Positions 28,522 through 38,024 of a DNA stretch of 64,000 bases are shown one piece after another (within the stretch, counting starts at the first letter, position 1; each line of letters begins with the position of its first letter). Position numbers and translations under genes: made by a program. The notes beneath the pieces are model-generated. The model was given only the letters and a program-made list of their open reading frames with translations. It was not told where the DNA came from and searched no databases. The stretch lies in assembly GCF_002005465.1 (NCBI RefSeq), contig NZ_CP014691.1, positions 1,550,001 through 1,614,000 on the forward strand, given 5' to 3'. The DNA comes from Neoasaia chiangmaiensis (GTDB lineage Bacteria > Pseudomonadota > Alphaproteobacteria > Acetobacterales > Acetobacteraceae).

Positions 28522-28571
28522 TCGCCAGCACTTGCAGCAGGCTGCCACCGTGCCGTTGGCGGCCTGCTTGC

Positions 28572-29534
28572 CTATGGGGCGCCGCGCGCATTGACGCGCA
28601 GGCGATACAGCCCATGCGTCGCCGTCATGAACAGCGTACCGCCGCCCTCACCGCCGAAGCACAGATTGGCGCAGCGCTCCGGCAGCGGAATATGCCCAAG
28701 GACACAGCCATCCGGCGCAAAGACGCGCACGCCATCCAGGCCGGGCCCGTTGCCCCAGCCGCACCATAAATTCCCTGCGGAATCCGTGCGCATGCCGTCC
28801 ATGAGGGCACCGGGCTCGTTTTCGATCAGCAGGCGGCGCTGCACGATATGCCGATGGTCCCGATCCAGCCGACACGCGGTCAGCCGGTTCGACACCGGCC
28901 CGGTTTCGATCACATAAAGAACCGCGCCGTCCGGCGAGAAGCAGAGGCCGTTCGGATTCTCGAAATCCTCCGCCATCAGACCGACGGTGCCATCCGGATC
29001 GACCCGATAAAGCCCGGTCGGCAATTCCGCCGCCGCCACGCCGCCGCCCTCGAACGCGCTCTTCAACCCGTAGTCGGGGTCGGTGAACCAGACGGCGCCG
29101 TCGAGCGGATGCGTGACGATATCATTCGGTGAATTCAACCGCCGGCCTTCGTAACGCTCCGCCAGAACGGTGATCGACCCGTCATATTCCGTGCGCGTCA
29201 CGCGCCGTGCCTCATGCTCGCAGGTCAGCAACCGCCCTTGCCGGTCACGTGTATTGCCGTTGGGAAAATGCGCGGGCTGGCGGAAAACGGACACGCTCTG
29301 CGTAATCTCGCACCAGCGCAGGATGCGGTCGTTGGGAATATCGCTCCACAGCAGATACCGCCCATCCCCGAACCATACAGGCCCCTCGCCCCACGCCGTG
29401 CCACTCATCAGGCGATGCACGGCGGCACTGGGGAAGATCAGGTCGTTGAAGCGCGGATCGAACGCGCGCGGGCGGTTGGCTTCATCGCGCAATCCCAGGA
29501 TCTCGATCCGGTCGGTATAGACGAAAGGTTGCAT
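28572..29534 (-). CDS. SMP-30/gluconolactonase family lactonase
   Basis: A 320-residue six-bladed beta-propeller hydrolase of the SMP-30 family, which opens sugar lactones such as gluconolactone with a divalent metal. Metal-site neighbourhoods are WGEGPVWFGDGRYLLWSDIP (Glu), RRLNSPNDIVTHPLDGAVWFTDPDYGL (Asn) and GMRTDSAGNLWCGWGNG (Asp). No signal peptide, so cytoplasmic. It starts one base after the stop of the MFS transporter gene, suggesting uptake and hydrolysis of the same sugar lactone or acid. Confidence 0.88.
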   Translation of the reverse strand: MQPFVYTDRIEILGLRDEANRPRAFDPRFNDLIFPSAAVHRLMSGTAWGEGPVWFGDGRYLLWSDIPNDRILRWCEITQSVSVFRQPAHFPNGNTRDRQGRLLTCEHEARRVTRTEYDGSITVLAERYEGRRLNSPNDIVTHPLDGAVWFTDPDYGLKSAFEGGGVAAAELPTGLYRVDPDGTVGLMAEDFENPNGLCFSPDGAVLYVIETGPVSNRLTACRLDRDHRHIVQRRLLIENEPGALMDGMRTDSAGNLWCGWGNGPGLDGVRVFAPDGCVLGHIPLPERCANLCFGGEGGGTLFMTATHGLYRLRVNARGAP

Positions 29535-29535
29535 G

Positions 29536-30810
29536 TCAGTGCGTCACTTCGCCTTCCATGTGCTCGCCCGGCAGGACGGGCGGGCGATAGGCCAGAACGG
29601 CCGCCACGATCGCCGTGCCGACGAACACGCTGATCTCCATCGAATAGCCCAGCGAATACATCGTCGCGAACCATGGGATGAAGAAACCGGACAGGCCCTG
29701 CCCCATCGCCGCGGCGGCATAGCTCGTGCCCATGCCCAGCGAGCGCGTGGCGGACGGAAAACGCTGCGCCAGAAAGTGCGGCACCAACGCCCAGATGCTG
29801 TTGCCGAAGGCGCCGATGATGAATGCCGTCGAGAACATCAGCGGGAAGCTGTGCACCGTCACGAAGGGAATGATCGCCGCCAGCGTGATGAGGAAATACG
29901 TATAGATGACCGGCCGTTCGCCAAAACGCGTCGCCAGGGCGCCGCAGAGCGGCTTGCCGATCAGCGAGCCGATGCAATAGGCCGCGACCATCGGGAAAAC
30001 CTGCCCCGGCGTCAGGCCATGCGTGGTGCGCAGCAGCGTGGGATAGAATGTGTAGAGAGCCGCGTTCTGGAATTGCAGCACCGCCATGAAGACGATGGCC
30101 TGAACGGCCGCGCCGTCGAGCCTGAACATCCCGCCTTTCGGTCGCGCGGCCTTCGCGCGCGGGTTCTTCTGCGCGGCCAGCCATACCGGGCTTTCCGGTA
30201 CGCCGATGCGGATGAAGATCGCCAGAAGCGCGGGCACGATCCCCAGCACGAACAGCGCCCGCCAGCCGAAATGCGGCAGCACCACGGCCTGCGCCGCCGC
30301 CGCCGCGAAGAACCCGCATTCGTATCCCGCCATCATCAGCGATGACGCCAGTGTCCGCGCACGCGGCGGCACGCTCTCCATCAGCAGCGCCGCCGAGGCG
30401 GTCCACTCCCCGCCGAAACCGACGCCGAACATGAACTGGATCGCCACCATCAGCAGATAGGAGGATGCCACGGCCGTCGCGCCTGAAAATGCCGCGAACC
30501 ACACGACACCGATCATGAAGGTCAGCTTGCGGCCGTAGCGGTCGGCCAGCCATCCCCAGCCCGTATTGCCCAGCACGCGCCCGACGCTCTGCGCGGTGAT
30601 GATAAGCCCCATCGCCGTCAGGCTGACGCCCAGGCTCTTGCCCATGTCCGGCAGGCACAGCAGCAGCGCGACCTGATCGAACGCATCGAGAAACCACCCG
30701 AGGAATGCCGCCAGCGTGACACGCCAGTAGGGCCGCAGCAGCTGCGCGGGGCTCTGGCCCGAATCGTCGAATGCCGGTGAACTCGATAATGAACGCGCGA
30801 AATCAGCCAT
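29536..30810 (-). CDS. MFS transporter, sugar-acid/carboxylate type
   Basis: A 424-residue inner-membrane carrier with about 12 hydrophobic segments. WFLDAFDQVALLLCLP in TM1 and GWLADRYGRKLTFMIG between TM2 and TM3 match the aromatic acid/sialate/lactate-type (NanT, JenA-like) branch of the MFS; GFGGEWTASAALL in TM4 is also typical. GGAAGA precedes the ATG. It is first gene of an operon with the lactonase, so a sugar acid or lactone substrate is likely, not proven. Confidence 0.85.
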   Translation of the reverse strand: MADFARSLSSSPAFDDSGQSPAQLLRPYWRVTLAAFLGWFLDAFDQVALLLCLPDMGKSLGVSLTAMGLIITAQSVGRVLGNTGWGWLADRYGRKLTFMIGVVWFAAFSGATAVASSYLLMVAIQFMFGVGFGGEWTASAALLMESVPPRARTLASSLMMAGYECGFFAAAAAQAVVLPHFGWRALFVLGIVPALLAIFIRIGVPESPVWLAAQKNPRAKAARPKGGMFRLDGAAVQAIVFMAVLQFQNAALYTFYPTLLRTTHGLTPGQVFPMVAAYCIGSLIGKPLCGALATRFGERPVIYTYFLITLAAIIPFVTVHSFPLMFSTAFIIGAFGNSIWALVPHFLAQRFPSATRSLGMGTSYAAAAMGQGLSGFFIPWFATMYSLGYSMEISVFVGTAIVAAVLAYRPPVLPGEHMEGEVTH

Positions 30811-30832
30811 GAAGCAATCTTCCGGTCATGCC

Positions 30833-30883
30833 GCATCAGGAATCGATGGGCGAACAGTCAACGCGCTTAGAGGTTTCTGAAAC
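30833..30883 (-). promoter_or_regulatory. Candidate promoter and operator of the MFS-lactonase operon
   Basis: On the minus strand TTGACT (30861-30856) and TGATGC (30838-30833) are spaced 17 bases. Just upstream lies the perfect palindrome GTTTC-T-GAAAC (30873-30883), a possible repressor or activator site. A second TTGACG starts further upstream. All are sequence matches only. Confidence 0.4.
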
Positions 30884-30922
30884 ATTACGTCAAATCCATC
30901 TTGCGTGAAGTCACGACACATA

Positions 30923-30999
30923 GTGGGATTCCGGGGTGGGATTCCGGGGTGGGATTCCGGGGTGGGATTCCGGGGTGGGATCCCGGGGTGGGATCCCGG
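30923..30999. repeat. 13-bp minisatellite, six copies
   Basis: The unit GGTGGGATTCCGG repeats head to tail from 30923 (first copy 12 of 13 bases) to 30999. Copies 1-4 read ATTCC and copies 5-6 read ATCCC, so variants are grouped, as expected for slippage. It lies between the divergent MFS and HAD genes, about 60 bp beyond the MFS promoter candidate. Confidence 0.95.
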
Positions 31000-31100
31000 G
31001 GCGTGCTTGCGGGCGCACGAAGCTGTCAGAACGTCCCATGCAACCTTTCCATGCCCAGACCATAAGAATGGCAACGATCATTAGCGAAGAAGGATGACCC

Positions 31101-31805
31101 ATGGCCGCCGAGACCGTCCTGGACACGATGCTTGCCACGAAACCCGCGCCGATCCGCGGCGTGATCTTCGATATGGACGGCCTTCTGCTCGACAGCGAAA
31201 CCCTGGCGATGGACGCGCTGGTCGCCGCCGGCGATGAACTCGGCTACGACATGCCCGCCTCCTTCTGCCGCCGGATGATCGGCCTGCCCGCCGACGACTG
31301 CCGCCGTCTGGTGCAGGACAATTACGGTGCGGACTTCCCACTGGAACAATTCTTCGCGCGTCAGGAGGTCCATCTGCGCAATTTCGTCGATACCGGACGG
31401 CTGGCGCTCAAGACCGGCGTCGAACCGCTGCTGGACCTGCTCGACCGCCTGAAGCTGCCGCGCGCCATCGCAACCTCTTCCAGCCGTTACCGCACCGACC
31501 ACCATCTCAAGCTCGTCGGGCTGGACGGTCGTTTCGACGCCATCGTCACGCGCGACGACGTCTCACGCGGCAAGCCCAATCCCGAACCCTATCTCGCCGC
31601 CGCACGGAAGATCGGCATCGCACCGGAATTCTGCCTCGCCCTGGAGGATTCGCATAACGGCGCCCGCGCCGCCCATGCCGCCGGCATCCGCGTCATCGTC
31701 GTGCCCGATCTGCTGGAGGCCACGGACGAGATCCGCGGCAAGGCACTGGCCGTCGTGGACGACCTGCACACGGTGCGCGCCTATATCGAGCGCGCCACCG
31801 CCTGA
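31101..31805 (+). CDS. HAD-superfamily phosphatase, beta-phosphoglucomutase-like
   Basis: A 234-residue cytoplasmic HAD hydrolase, subfamily with an alpha-helical cap. Motif I GVIFDMDGLLLDSE holds the nucleophile Asp; motif II is ATSSSR; motif III KPNPEPYL; motif IV LALEDSHNGARAAHAAG. AAGGATG lies 6 bases before the ATG. Relatives act on sugar phosphates such as phosphogluconate or 2-deoxyglucose-6-phosphate. It converges with the polyol dehydrogenase gene with 8 bp between them. Confidence 0.88.
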   Translation: MAAETVLDTMLATKPAPIRGVIFDMDGLLLDSETLAMDALVAAGDELGYDMPASFCRRMIGLPADDCRRLVQDNYGADFPLEQFFARQEVHLRNFVDTGRLALKTGVEPLLDLLDRLKLPRAIATSSSRYRTDHHLKLVGLDGRFDAIVTRDDVSRGKPNPEPYLAAARKIGIAPEFCLALEDSHNGARAAHAAGIRVIVVPDLLEATDEIRGKALAVVDDLHTVRAYIERATA

Positions 31806-31813
31806 CGCGCCGC

Positions 31814-33286
31814 CTATCGGACAATATCCCGCAGGACGTCAGGCACGCTCTCGTCCGTCAGCCGCCGCAGCATCCCGGCAATGGCCGCCACCTGCCGTTC
31901 GTGATGCGGCAACGGCGAACCGAACACATCCTCCATCGCCAGGAATGCCTCCGCCTGCGCACGGTGATCGTGCCGGGCCTCGGCACAGATCCGGCGCAGC
32001 GTCCCGGCATGCGGGTCGGCGACGGCGAGGTCCAGCGCATCCTGTTCGTGCAGTGCGAACCAGCGTATCCATCCGGCGATCAACAGGGTCGCGCCGGTCG
32101 TCGGTCGCCCGGCCTCGATATTCGCCCGCATCGGCGCCAGCACGCGGGCCGCCATCTTGGCGGACCCGTTGCGCCCGATCCGCTCGGCCTGATGCACGAT
32201 GGCGGGATTGCGGAAGCGTTCCATCAGCGCGTCGGCATAGCGCGTGATGTCATCGGGGGCGAACGCCACGCCGGCATTCTGCTCCTCCCGCATGAAACGT
32301 GCGGCGATGCGGCCCAGCGCCGGGTCGGTCGCCGCTTCGGCGATCGTCGGCAGCCCGGCCAGGGCGCCGATATAGGCCAGCAGCATATGCGCGCCGTTCA
32401 GCATCTGGAGTTTGGCGCGCTCGAAGGTCGCCACGTCGTTCGTGAACTGCGCGCCATGCGCCTCCCAGCGCGGGCGTGGTCCGTCGAACTCGCCGATCAC
32501 CCATTGGAACCACGGCTCGGCCGGAACGGGTATGGCATCCTCCACGCCCCCCAGCGCATGGCGGGCGTCTTCGATATCCTGCGGCGTGGTGGCCGGCACG
32601 ATCCGGTCCACCATCGTATCCGGGAAGCGCACGTTTTCGGCAATCCAGCCCGCAAGGCGCTCGTCACCACCCATCGAGGCGAAGTCCATCACGGCCTGCG
32701 CCAGCGTCCCGCCATTATGCGCGACGTTGTCGCAGCTGAGGATAACCGGTGGCGCGCCGCCTTGCGCCCGCACGCGCCCCAGCCCCGCCGCCAGGATACC
32801 CAGCGCGGTCCGGGGCGTGCCGCGACGCAGATCGGCCCGGATATCTCCGGCATCCGCGTTGAGACGACCATCCGCCGTCAGGTAATAGCCGCTCGCCGTC
32901 ACGGTCAGCGTGACGATCCGCGTTTCCGGATCGGCCAGCCGCGACGGCAGATCGGCCCTTTCATCGCCGGCGAACAGCGCCTCGGCGATTGCCCCCATGA
33001 CGGATACGACCGTACCATGCGGTTCGCGCGTCAACAGGCTGTAGAGATTATCCTGCCGGGCCAGCTGGTGCGACAGTTCCGGACGCCGCATGGTGGCCGA
33101 GGCGATCCCCCAGCGCAGCCCGTCCTCGCCCTCCGCCGCAATGGCCGCCTGCGTCGCCACGACCTGATGCGCGCGGTGGAAATTCCCGCATCCCAGATGC
33201 AGGATGCCCGGCCGCAGACGCGCAGTGTCGAAGCGGGGCAGATGGATATTGGCGGGCAGACGCGTCAGGCTGGCGCGGTCGAGCAT
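31814..33286 (-). CDS. Mannitol-type polyol dehydrogenase (PSLDR family)
   Basis: A 490-residue NAD(P)-dependent polyol/uronate dehydrogenase of the long-chain mannitol dehydrogenase family, which interconverts mannitol or arabinitol with ketoses, or fructuronate with mannonate. N-terminal Rossmann loop GILHLGCGNFHRAHQ, VTLTVTASGYYL, SCDNVAHNGG, the catalytic region RAKLQMLNGAHMLLAYIG (Lys/Asn/His) and FPDTMVDRIVPATT are present. The ATG at 33286 has AAGGAG 8 bases upstream; the frame extends further but without family similarity. Fits the polyol-oxidising lifestyle of acetic acid bacteria. Confidence 0.9.
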   Translation of the reverse strand: MLDRASLTRLPANIHLPRFDTARLRPGILHLGCGNFHRAHQVVATQAAIAAEGEDGLRWGIASATMRRPELSHQLARQDNLYSLLTREPHGTVVSVMGAIAEALFAGDERADLPSRLADPETRIVTLTVTASGYYLTADGRLNADAGDIRADLRRGTPRTALGILAAGLGRVRAQGGAPPVILSCDNVAHNGGTLAQAVMDFASMGGDERLAGWIAENVRFPDTMVDRIVPATTPQDIEDARHALGGVEDAIPVPAEPWFQWVIGEFDGPRPRWEAHGAQFTNDVATFERAKLQMLNGAHMLLAYIGALAGLPTIAEAATDPALGRIAARFMREEQNAGVAFAPDDITRYADALMERFRNPAIVHQAERIGRNGSAKMAARVLAPMRANIEAGRPTTGATLLIAGWIRWFALHEQDALDLAVADPHAGTLRRICAEARHDHRAQAEAFLAMEDVFGSPLPHHERQVAAIAGMLRRLTDESVPDVLRDIVR

Positions 33287-33396
33287 GCGTTCGGCTCCTT
33301 CCGGAAATTTCGGTATCAGGAAGGAAAAAGGCTGTCCGGCGGCACGGTTTGCGATAAGGCCTCCCGGATCGGGACACGAAGCCGTGTGCCGTTGCG

Positions 33397-34902
33397 CTAG
33401 CCCGGCGCGGTGAAAGCCGCTTTCCAGTCCGCCGGCGGATTGCGCATGCCGCTGTCGTTGCGATGCCACCAGCCGCCGCCAAGAGCCTGGAACAACGCCA
33501 CGCTATCCGAGAAACGCGACGCCTGCGTCTGGATCAATGTCAGCCGCGCCTGCATCTGAAGCTGCTGGGCGCTGCGCAGCAGCAGCGGACTGATATCGCC
33601 CGCGCTCAGTTGCCCGCGCGAGATCGTCAGGCTCTTTTCCGCCGCCATGTCGTTCTGCGCGCTGATCGACAGCGCATCCGCATCGTTCTGCAATGCCTGC
33701 ATCGTATCGGCCACGTTCTGGATCGCGCCCAGCACCGTGCTGCGATATTGCGCGGTGGCGGCCAGAAGGTTGGCGCGGGCTTCCCGCTCCAGATGCAGCA
33801 GTTCGAACCCCTGGAAGATCGGCTGCATCACCATCGCGCCGATGGTCCAGTTGCCGTAACCGGGCGTGAAGAACTGGCTCATCGCGTTCACCGCCTGCCC
33901 CGGCGTCGCGGAAAGCTGCACGTTCGGCAGACGGTTGGCGATCGCCACCCCGACCTGCGCGCTGGCGGAATGCATCTGCGCCTCGGCCGCGCGGATATCG
34001 GGGCGCTGCTCCAGCAGCGCCGCCGGCAGGGACACCGGCAGGGCCGACGGCAGCCGGAAGGCCTCCAGCTTCGGTTCCGGCAGCGTCGCATCCGGGGTGG
34101 TGCCGACCAGCACCGCGATCTGGTCGTGCGCCTGCGCCTTCTGCTGCATCAACGGCGGCAGCGTCGCCTCGATCTGGGTCAGGGCGGCACGCTGCGCCAT
34201 GACATTCGCCAGCGATATGTCGCCCAGCCGCTGCTGCGTCTCCATCACCTGCAACACATGCTGCTGGCTGTCGATGATCTGGCGCGTCGCCTCGATCTGC
34301 GCCTGCACGCTGGCCTGCTGGATCACCGCGAGCACGAGGGTGTTGATCAGCGTGTTGGTCGTGGCTTCCAGCTGGAAACGCTGCATCTCCGCCTGCGCGG
34401 CGGCGGATTCGATCTGCCGGCGCAACCCGCCCCACAGATCGGGCTGGTAGGAGATATTCAGCTGCAACGTATGGATGTTGTAGAGGTAGGCGTTGCTCCC
34501 CGGAACCGCCGAGAAGGCCCGCGACGTCTTGTTGCGCGTCGGATTGAACTCGGCCGAGATGCTGGGCAGCAGCGGGGCGCCCTGCACCTTCGTCTGCTCC
34601 CATGAAGCCTTGAGCGTCGCCTGCGCAGCCTGCAGGGACGGGCTGCCGGCCAGAGCGCGGGCCACCAGCGCATCAAGTTCCGGCACCTGAAACAGCTTCC
34701 ACCAGTCGCCCGGAACATCCGCTCCGGAGACCAGACGCTGCGCCTGCCCCGCTGCCCCGGCACCAGCACTGGCATGAACATCGCCCGGCACCGCACCGTT
34801 TTGATACGCCGGATGGCCCGGCAATGTAGGCCGGTGGAAATTCGGGCCGATGGCACAACCCGACAGCAGGCAGGCCAGGGACAAACCGACAGCGCGACGC
34901 AT
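33397..34902 (-). CDS. RND efflux outer-membrane lipoprotein, NodT family
   Basis: TolC-like outer-membrane channel of a tripartite pump. The lipobox LLSGC puts the lipidated Cys at residue 16, followed by AIGPNFHRP typical of the NodT family; two efflux-protein repeats with long coiled coils follow. 501 residues from the ATG at 34902. That ATG overlaps the TGA of the RND gene (TGATG), so expression is coupled; a GTG directly before it is an alternative. Confidence 0.9.
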   Translation of the reverse strand: MRRAVGLSLACLLSGCAIGPNFHRPTLPGHPAYQNGAVPGDVHASAGAGAAGQAQRLVSGADVPGDWWKLFQVPELDALVARALAGSPSLQAAQATLKASWEQTKVQGAPLLPSISAEFNPTRNKTSRAFSAVPGSNAYLYNIHTLQLNISYQPDLWGGLRRQIESAAAQAEMQRFQLEATTNTLINTLVLAVIQQASVQAQIEATRQIIDSQQHVLQVMETQQRLGDISLANVMAQRAALTQIEATLPPLMQQKAQAHDQIAVLVGTTPDATLPEPKLEAFRLPSALPVSLPAALLEQRPDIRAAEAQMHSASAQVGVAIANRLPNVQLSATPGQAVNAMSQFFTPGYGNWTIGAMVMQPIFQGFELLHLEREARANLLAATAQYRSTVLGAIQNVADTMQALQNDADALSISAQNDMAAEKSLTISRGQLSAGDISPLLLRSAQQLQMQARLTLIQTQASRFSDSVALFQALGGGWWHRNDSGMRNPPADWKAAFTAPG

Positions 34903-37900
34903 CACGACGACCCTACCTTGCGCAAACGACGACGTTCGATGAAATGCTCGAGTTCGTAGAAGAACACCGGCAGCACGAACAGGGTCAGCAACGTGGCGAT
35001 TCCCAGACCGCCGACCACGACCGTCGCCAGCCCGCGCTGCACGTCGGTGCCGATGCCGGTCGCCAGCGCCGCCGGCAACATGCCCATGCTGGCGACGGTC
35101 GCCGTCATCAGCACCGGGCGAAAACGCTCGCCGGCTCCCAGCAGAACGGCATTGTGCACGTTATGCCCTTCCGCACGATGACGATTGATCGACGCGATCA
35201 TGATGATGCCGTTCTGCACCGCCACGCCGAACAACGCGATGAAGCCCACCGCCGTGGCGATGTTGAGCGTCTCGCCACGCAGATGCAGCGCCACCAGCCC
35301 GCCCAGCGTCGCCAGCGGCACGACGGACAGGACGAGCAGCGCATGACGCAGCTTGCCGAATTCCACGAACAGCAGCACCAGCATCACCGCGAACATGATC
35401 AGCAGCGCCACGCTCAGCCGCGCCTGGGCGCGTTCCTCCTGCTGGAAGCTGCCCGCCCATTCCAGGCGATACTGTCGCGGATCGAAATGCACCTGCGCGT
35501 TGATGCGCGCCTGTGCGTCCGCGAGATACTGCGACAGCGGGCGCTGGCCGTTATCCACCCGGATGGTGATCTGACGATTGCCCATCTCGTGCGCGATGTT
35601 GCTCTCGCCCATGTGCAGGCCGATATCGGCGATCGAGCCGAGCGGGATCGCCGCGCCGCCGCTGGAGCGCACCGGCAGGTCGCGGATGGTCTGCATGTTC
35701 TGCATGTCGTCACGCGTGATGTGCAGCGTCGCGTTATAGACGCGATCCTCCACATAGATCTGCGTGATCGCCGCATCGCCGATGCCGTTCTGCACCACAT
35801 TGGCAACATCGCTCATATTGATGCCGTAACGCGCCGCCCGCTCGCGGTCCGGCACGATGTTGAGCTGCGGAATACGCGGCTCCTGGAAAATGGATGCGTT
35901 CGCGGTGCCGGGCACGTCGTTCAGGATATCGACGATCCGGTTGCCGATCCGGCGCAGTTCCTGGAAGTCGTTGCCATAGACGCGCAGCACCAGCGGGCTG
36001 TGCGCGCCACCCACCAGATCGCTCATGTTATCCTGGATCGGCTGGCTGATGCCGAAGCTGATGCCCGGAATCTGGTCGAGACGATGCCGCAGACGGCGGA
36101 TGAACTGCACCTTCGTCTCCCCCGCCGGCCATTGATCGTATGGCTTCAGCCCCACCGGCATCTCGATATGCGATGGCGTCCACGGATCCGTGCCGTCGTC
36201 GTTACGGCCGAGCTGGGTCATGGCATAGGAGGTCTCAGGGAACTCCCGCACCGCATTGCGCAGTTCCCCGGCGATACGGCTGCCCGCATCCAGCGAAATG
36301 CCGGACGGCAACTGCACCTGAAGCCACAGGGCGCCCTCGTCCAGATCGGGCAGGAATTCCCGCCCGACGGTCACGCCGAGGAACACGACCAGCACCAGCG
36401 CCAGCGCGCCGCCGATATAGGTAATCATCGGGCGAATGAGCATATGGTTCAGCCCGCGCTCATACGCATGATGCAGGCGCTCGAGCGGACGGTTGTGCCA
36501 GATGCGGCGCGGCTTGCGCAGCGCCAGGAAACTCAAGGAGGGAATCAGGCAGATCGCGCAGGCGAGCGCGCCGATCAGCGCGAAGCTCACCGTATAGGCC
36601 ATGGGCCGGAACAGCTTGCCCTCGCTGCCCTCGAACGCGAAAAGCGGGCTGTAGGCGACGATGATGATCAGCGTGGACGAGCAGATCGACCGCCCCGCGA
36701 TTCGCGCCACGCGCAGCACGCCGGTCGGCGTCAGCGCCACTTCCGGCGCGTCCTCGCGCAGGCGCAGGATCGCTTCGGTGATGACGATCGCGCCGTCCAC
36801 GATCACGCCGAAATCCACCGCGCCCAGCGAGAACAGGTTCGCCGCCATGCCCAGCAGCCGCATCAGCACGAACACGGTGGACAGCGCCAGCGGAATGGTC
36901 ACCGCCGTCACCAGCGCGCTGCGCGGACTGCCGAGGAACAGGGTGAGAATAACCAGGACGAGGCCGATACCCTCGACCATCGTCTCGCCCACCTTGCGCG
37001 TCGTCGCCTGAACCAGATTGTCGCGGTCGATATACGGCACGATCCGCACGCCCAGCGGCGCGAGACGCTCCTGCAATCCGGCGACCGCGCGATGGACGTT
37101 ATCGAGCACCAGCGAGGGGTTCTCGCCCGAGAGCATGGTGACGATGCCCTCGATCGTATCCGGATTGTGGTCCTTCCCCAGAATGCCCTCGCGCACCTGA
37201 TGGCCGAACTGCATCTGTCCCAGATCGCGCACCAGGATCGGCGTGCCGTTATGCTGCGCCACCACGACGCCGCCCAGATCCTTGAGCGTGTGGATCATCC
37301 CCACGCCCCGCACGATATACGACTGCTCCCCGCGCGTGACCCGGCCGCCGGCGGCATTGATGCTGTTGCTGCTGATGGCATTCACGACATCGTTGACGCC
37401 GAGGCCATACCGCAGGAGCGCGCTCGGATCGAGCACGAGCTGATACTCGCGCGTCAGGCCGCCGAAATTGTTGACGTTGACGATGCCGGGAATCCGCTGA
37501 AGCGTCGGGATGACGATCCAGCGCTGGATGTCGGACACCTCCATCAGGTTCTTGCTGTCGGATTCGAGCGTGTAGCGATAGATCTCACCCGCCGGACCGG
37601 AGATCGGCCCCAGTTGCGGCGTCACCCCATTGGGGAGAGACGCTTCCGCCATCTGCTCCGTCACCAGCTGGCGCGCGGTGAAGACATCCGTCCCTTCGCG
37701 GAAGATCAGGGTAATCAGCGACAGGCCGAACGTGCTGCTGGACCGGCTTTCCGTCACGCCGGGCACGGCGGACAGCGCGCGTTCCAGCGGCGTGGTGATC
37801 TGCTGCTCCATCTCCTCCGCCGCCAGACCCGACACCTGCGTCGTGACCTGGACATTGACGGCGCCGAGGTCCGGATAGGCCTCGACCGGCAGCACACGCC

Positions 37901-37991
37901 AGGCATAGGCGCCCGCCAGCGCGAGCAGGACCGCCGCAACGAAGACGATATAACGGCGCGCGAAGCACGCCTCGATAAGCCGACCGATCAT
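34902..37991 (-). CDS. RND efflux permease, CusA/CzcA (HME) type
   Basis: Proton-driven inner-membrane pump (1029 residues, normal for the family) of the heavy-metal-efflux RND branch. It opens with LIEACFARRYIVF, has two sets of TM segments each with a large periplasmic loop, and the TM4 motif DFGVIVDGAIVITEAILR with the proton-relay acids typical of HME pumps; the second half has RPVLMTATVASMGMLPAALATGIG. Metal export is the family expectation; the methionine ladder specific to Cu/Ag was not verified. Middle gene of adaptor, pump, channel. Confidence 0.92.
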   Translation of the reverse strand: MIGRLIEACFARRYIVFVAAVLLALAGAYAWRVLPVEAYPDLGAVNVQVTTQVSGLAAEEMEQQITTPLERALSAVPGVTESRSSSTFGLSLITLIFREGTDVFTARQLVTEQMAEASLPNGVTPQLGPISGPAGEIYRYTLESDSKNLMEVSDIQRWIVIPTLQRIPGIVNVNNFGGLTREYQLVLDPSALLRYGLGVNDVVNAISSNSINAAGGRVTRGEQSYIVRGVGMIHTLKDLGGVVVAQHNGTPILVRDLGQMQFGHQVREGILGKDHNPDTIEGIVTMLSGENPSLVLDNVHRAVAGLQERLAPLGVRIVPYIDRDNLVQATTRKVGETMVEGIGLVLVILTLFLGSPRSALVTAVTIPLALSTVFVLMRLLGMAANLFSLGAVDFGVIVDGAIVITEAILRLREDAPEVALTPTGVLRVARIAGRSICSSTLIIIVAYSPLFAFEGSEGKLFRPMAYTVSFALIGALACAICLIPSLSFLALRKPRRIWHNRPLERLHHAYERGLNHMLIRPMITYIGGALALVLVVFLGVTVGREFLPDLDEGALWLQVQLPSGISLDAGSRIAGELRNAVREFPETSYAMTQLGRNDDGTDPWTPSHIEMPVGLKPYDQWPAGETKVQFIRRLRHRLDQIPGISFGISQPIQDNMSDLVGGAHSPLVLRVYGNDFQELRRIGNRIVDILNDVPGTANASIFQEPRIPQLNIVPDRERAARYGINMSDVANVVQNGIGDAAITQIYVEDRVYNATLHITRDDMQNMQTIRDLPVRSSGGAAIPLGSIADIGLHMGESNIAHEMGNRQITIRVDNGQRPLSQYLADAQARINAQVHFDPRQYRLEWAGSFQQEERAQARLSVALLIMFAVMLVLLFVEFGKLRHALLVLSVVPLATLGGLVALHLRGETLNIATAVGFIALFGVAVQNGIIMIASINRHRAEGHNVHNAVLLGAGERFRPVLMTATVASMGMLPAALATGIGTDVQRGLATVVVGGLGIATLLTLFVLPVFFYELEHFIERRRLRKVGSS

Positions 37992-38024
37992 GCCGGCGCG
38001 CCGTGCGGAAGATACGTCATGAGG

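Noticed and set aside
30923-30999. CRISPR array
   Set aside because: The 13-bp units are directly adjacent with no spacers, and no cas genes are present.
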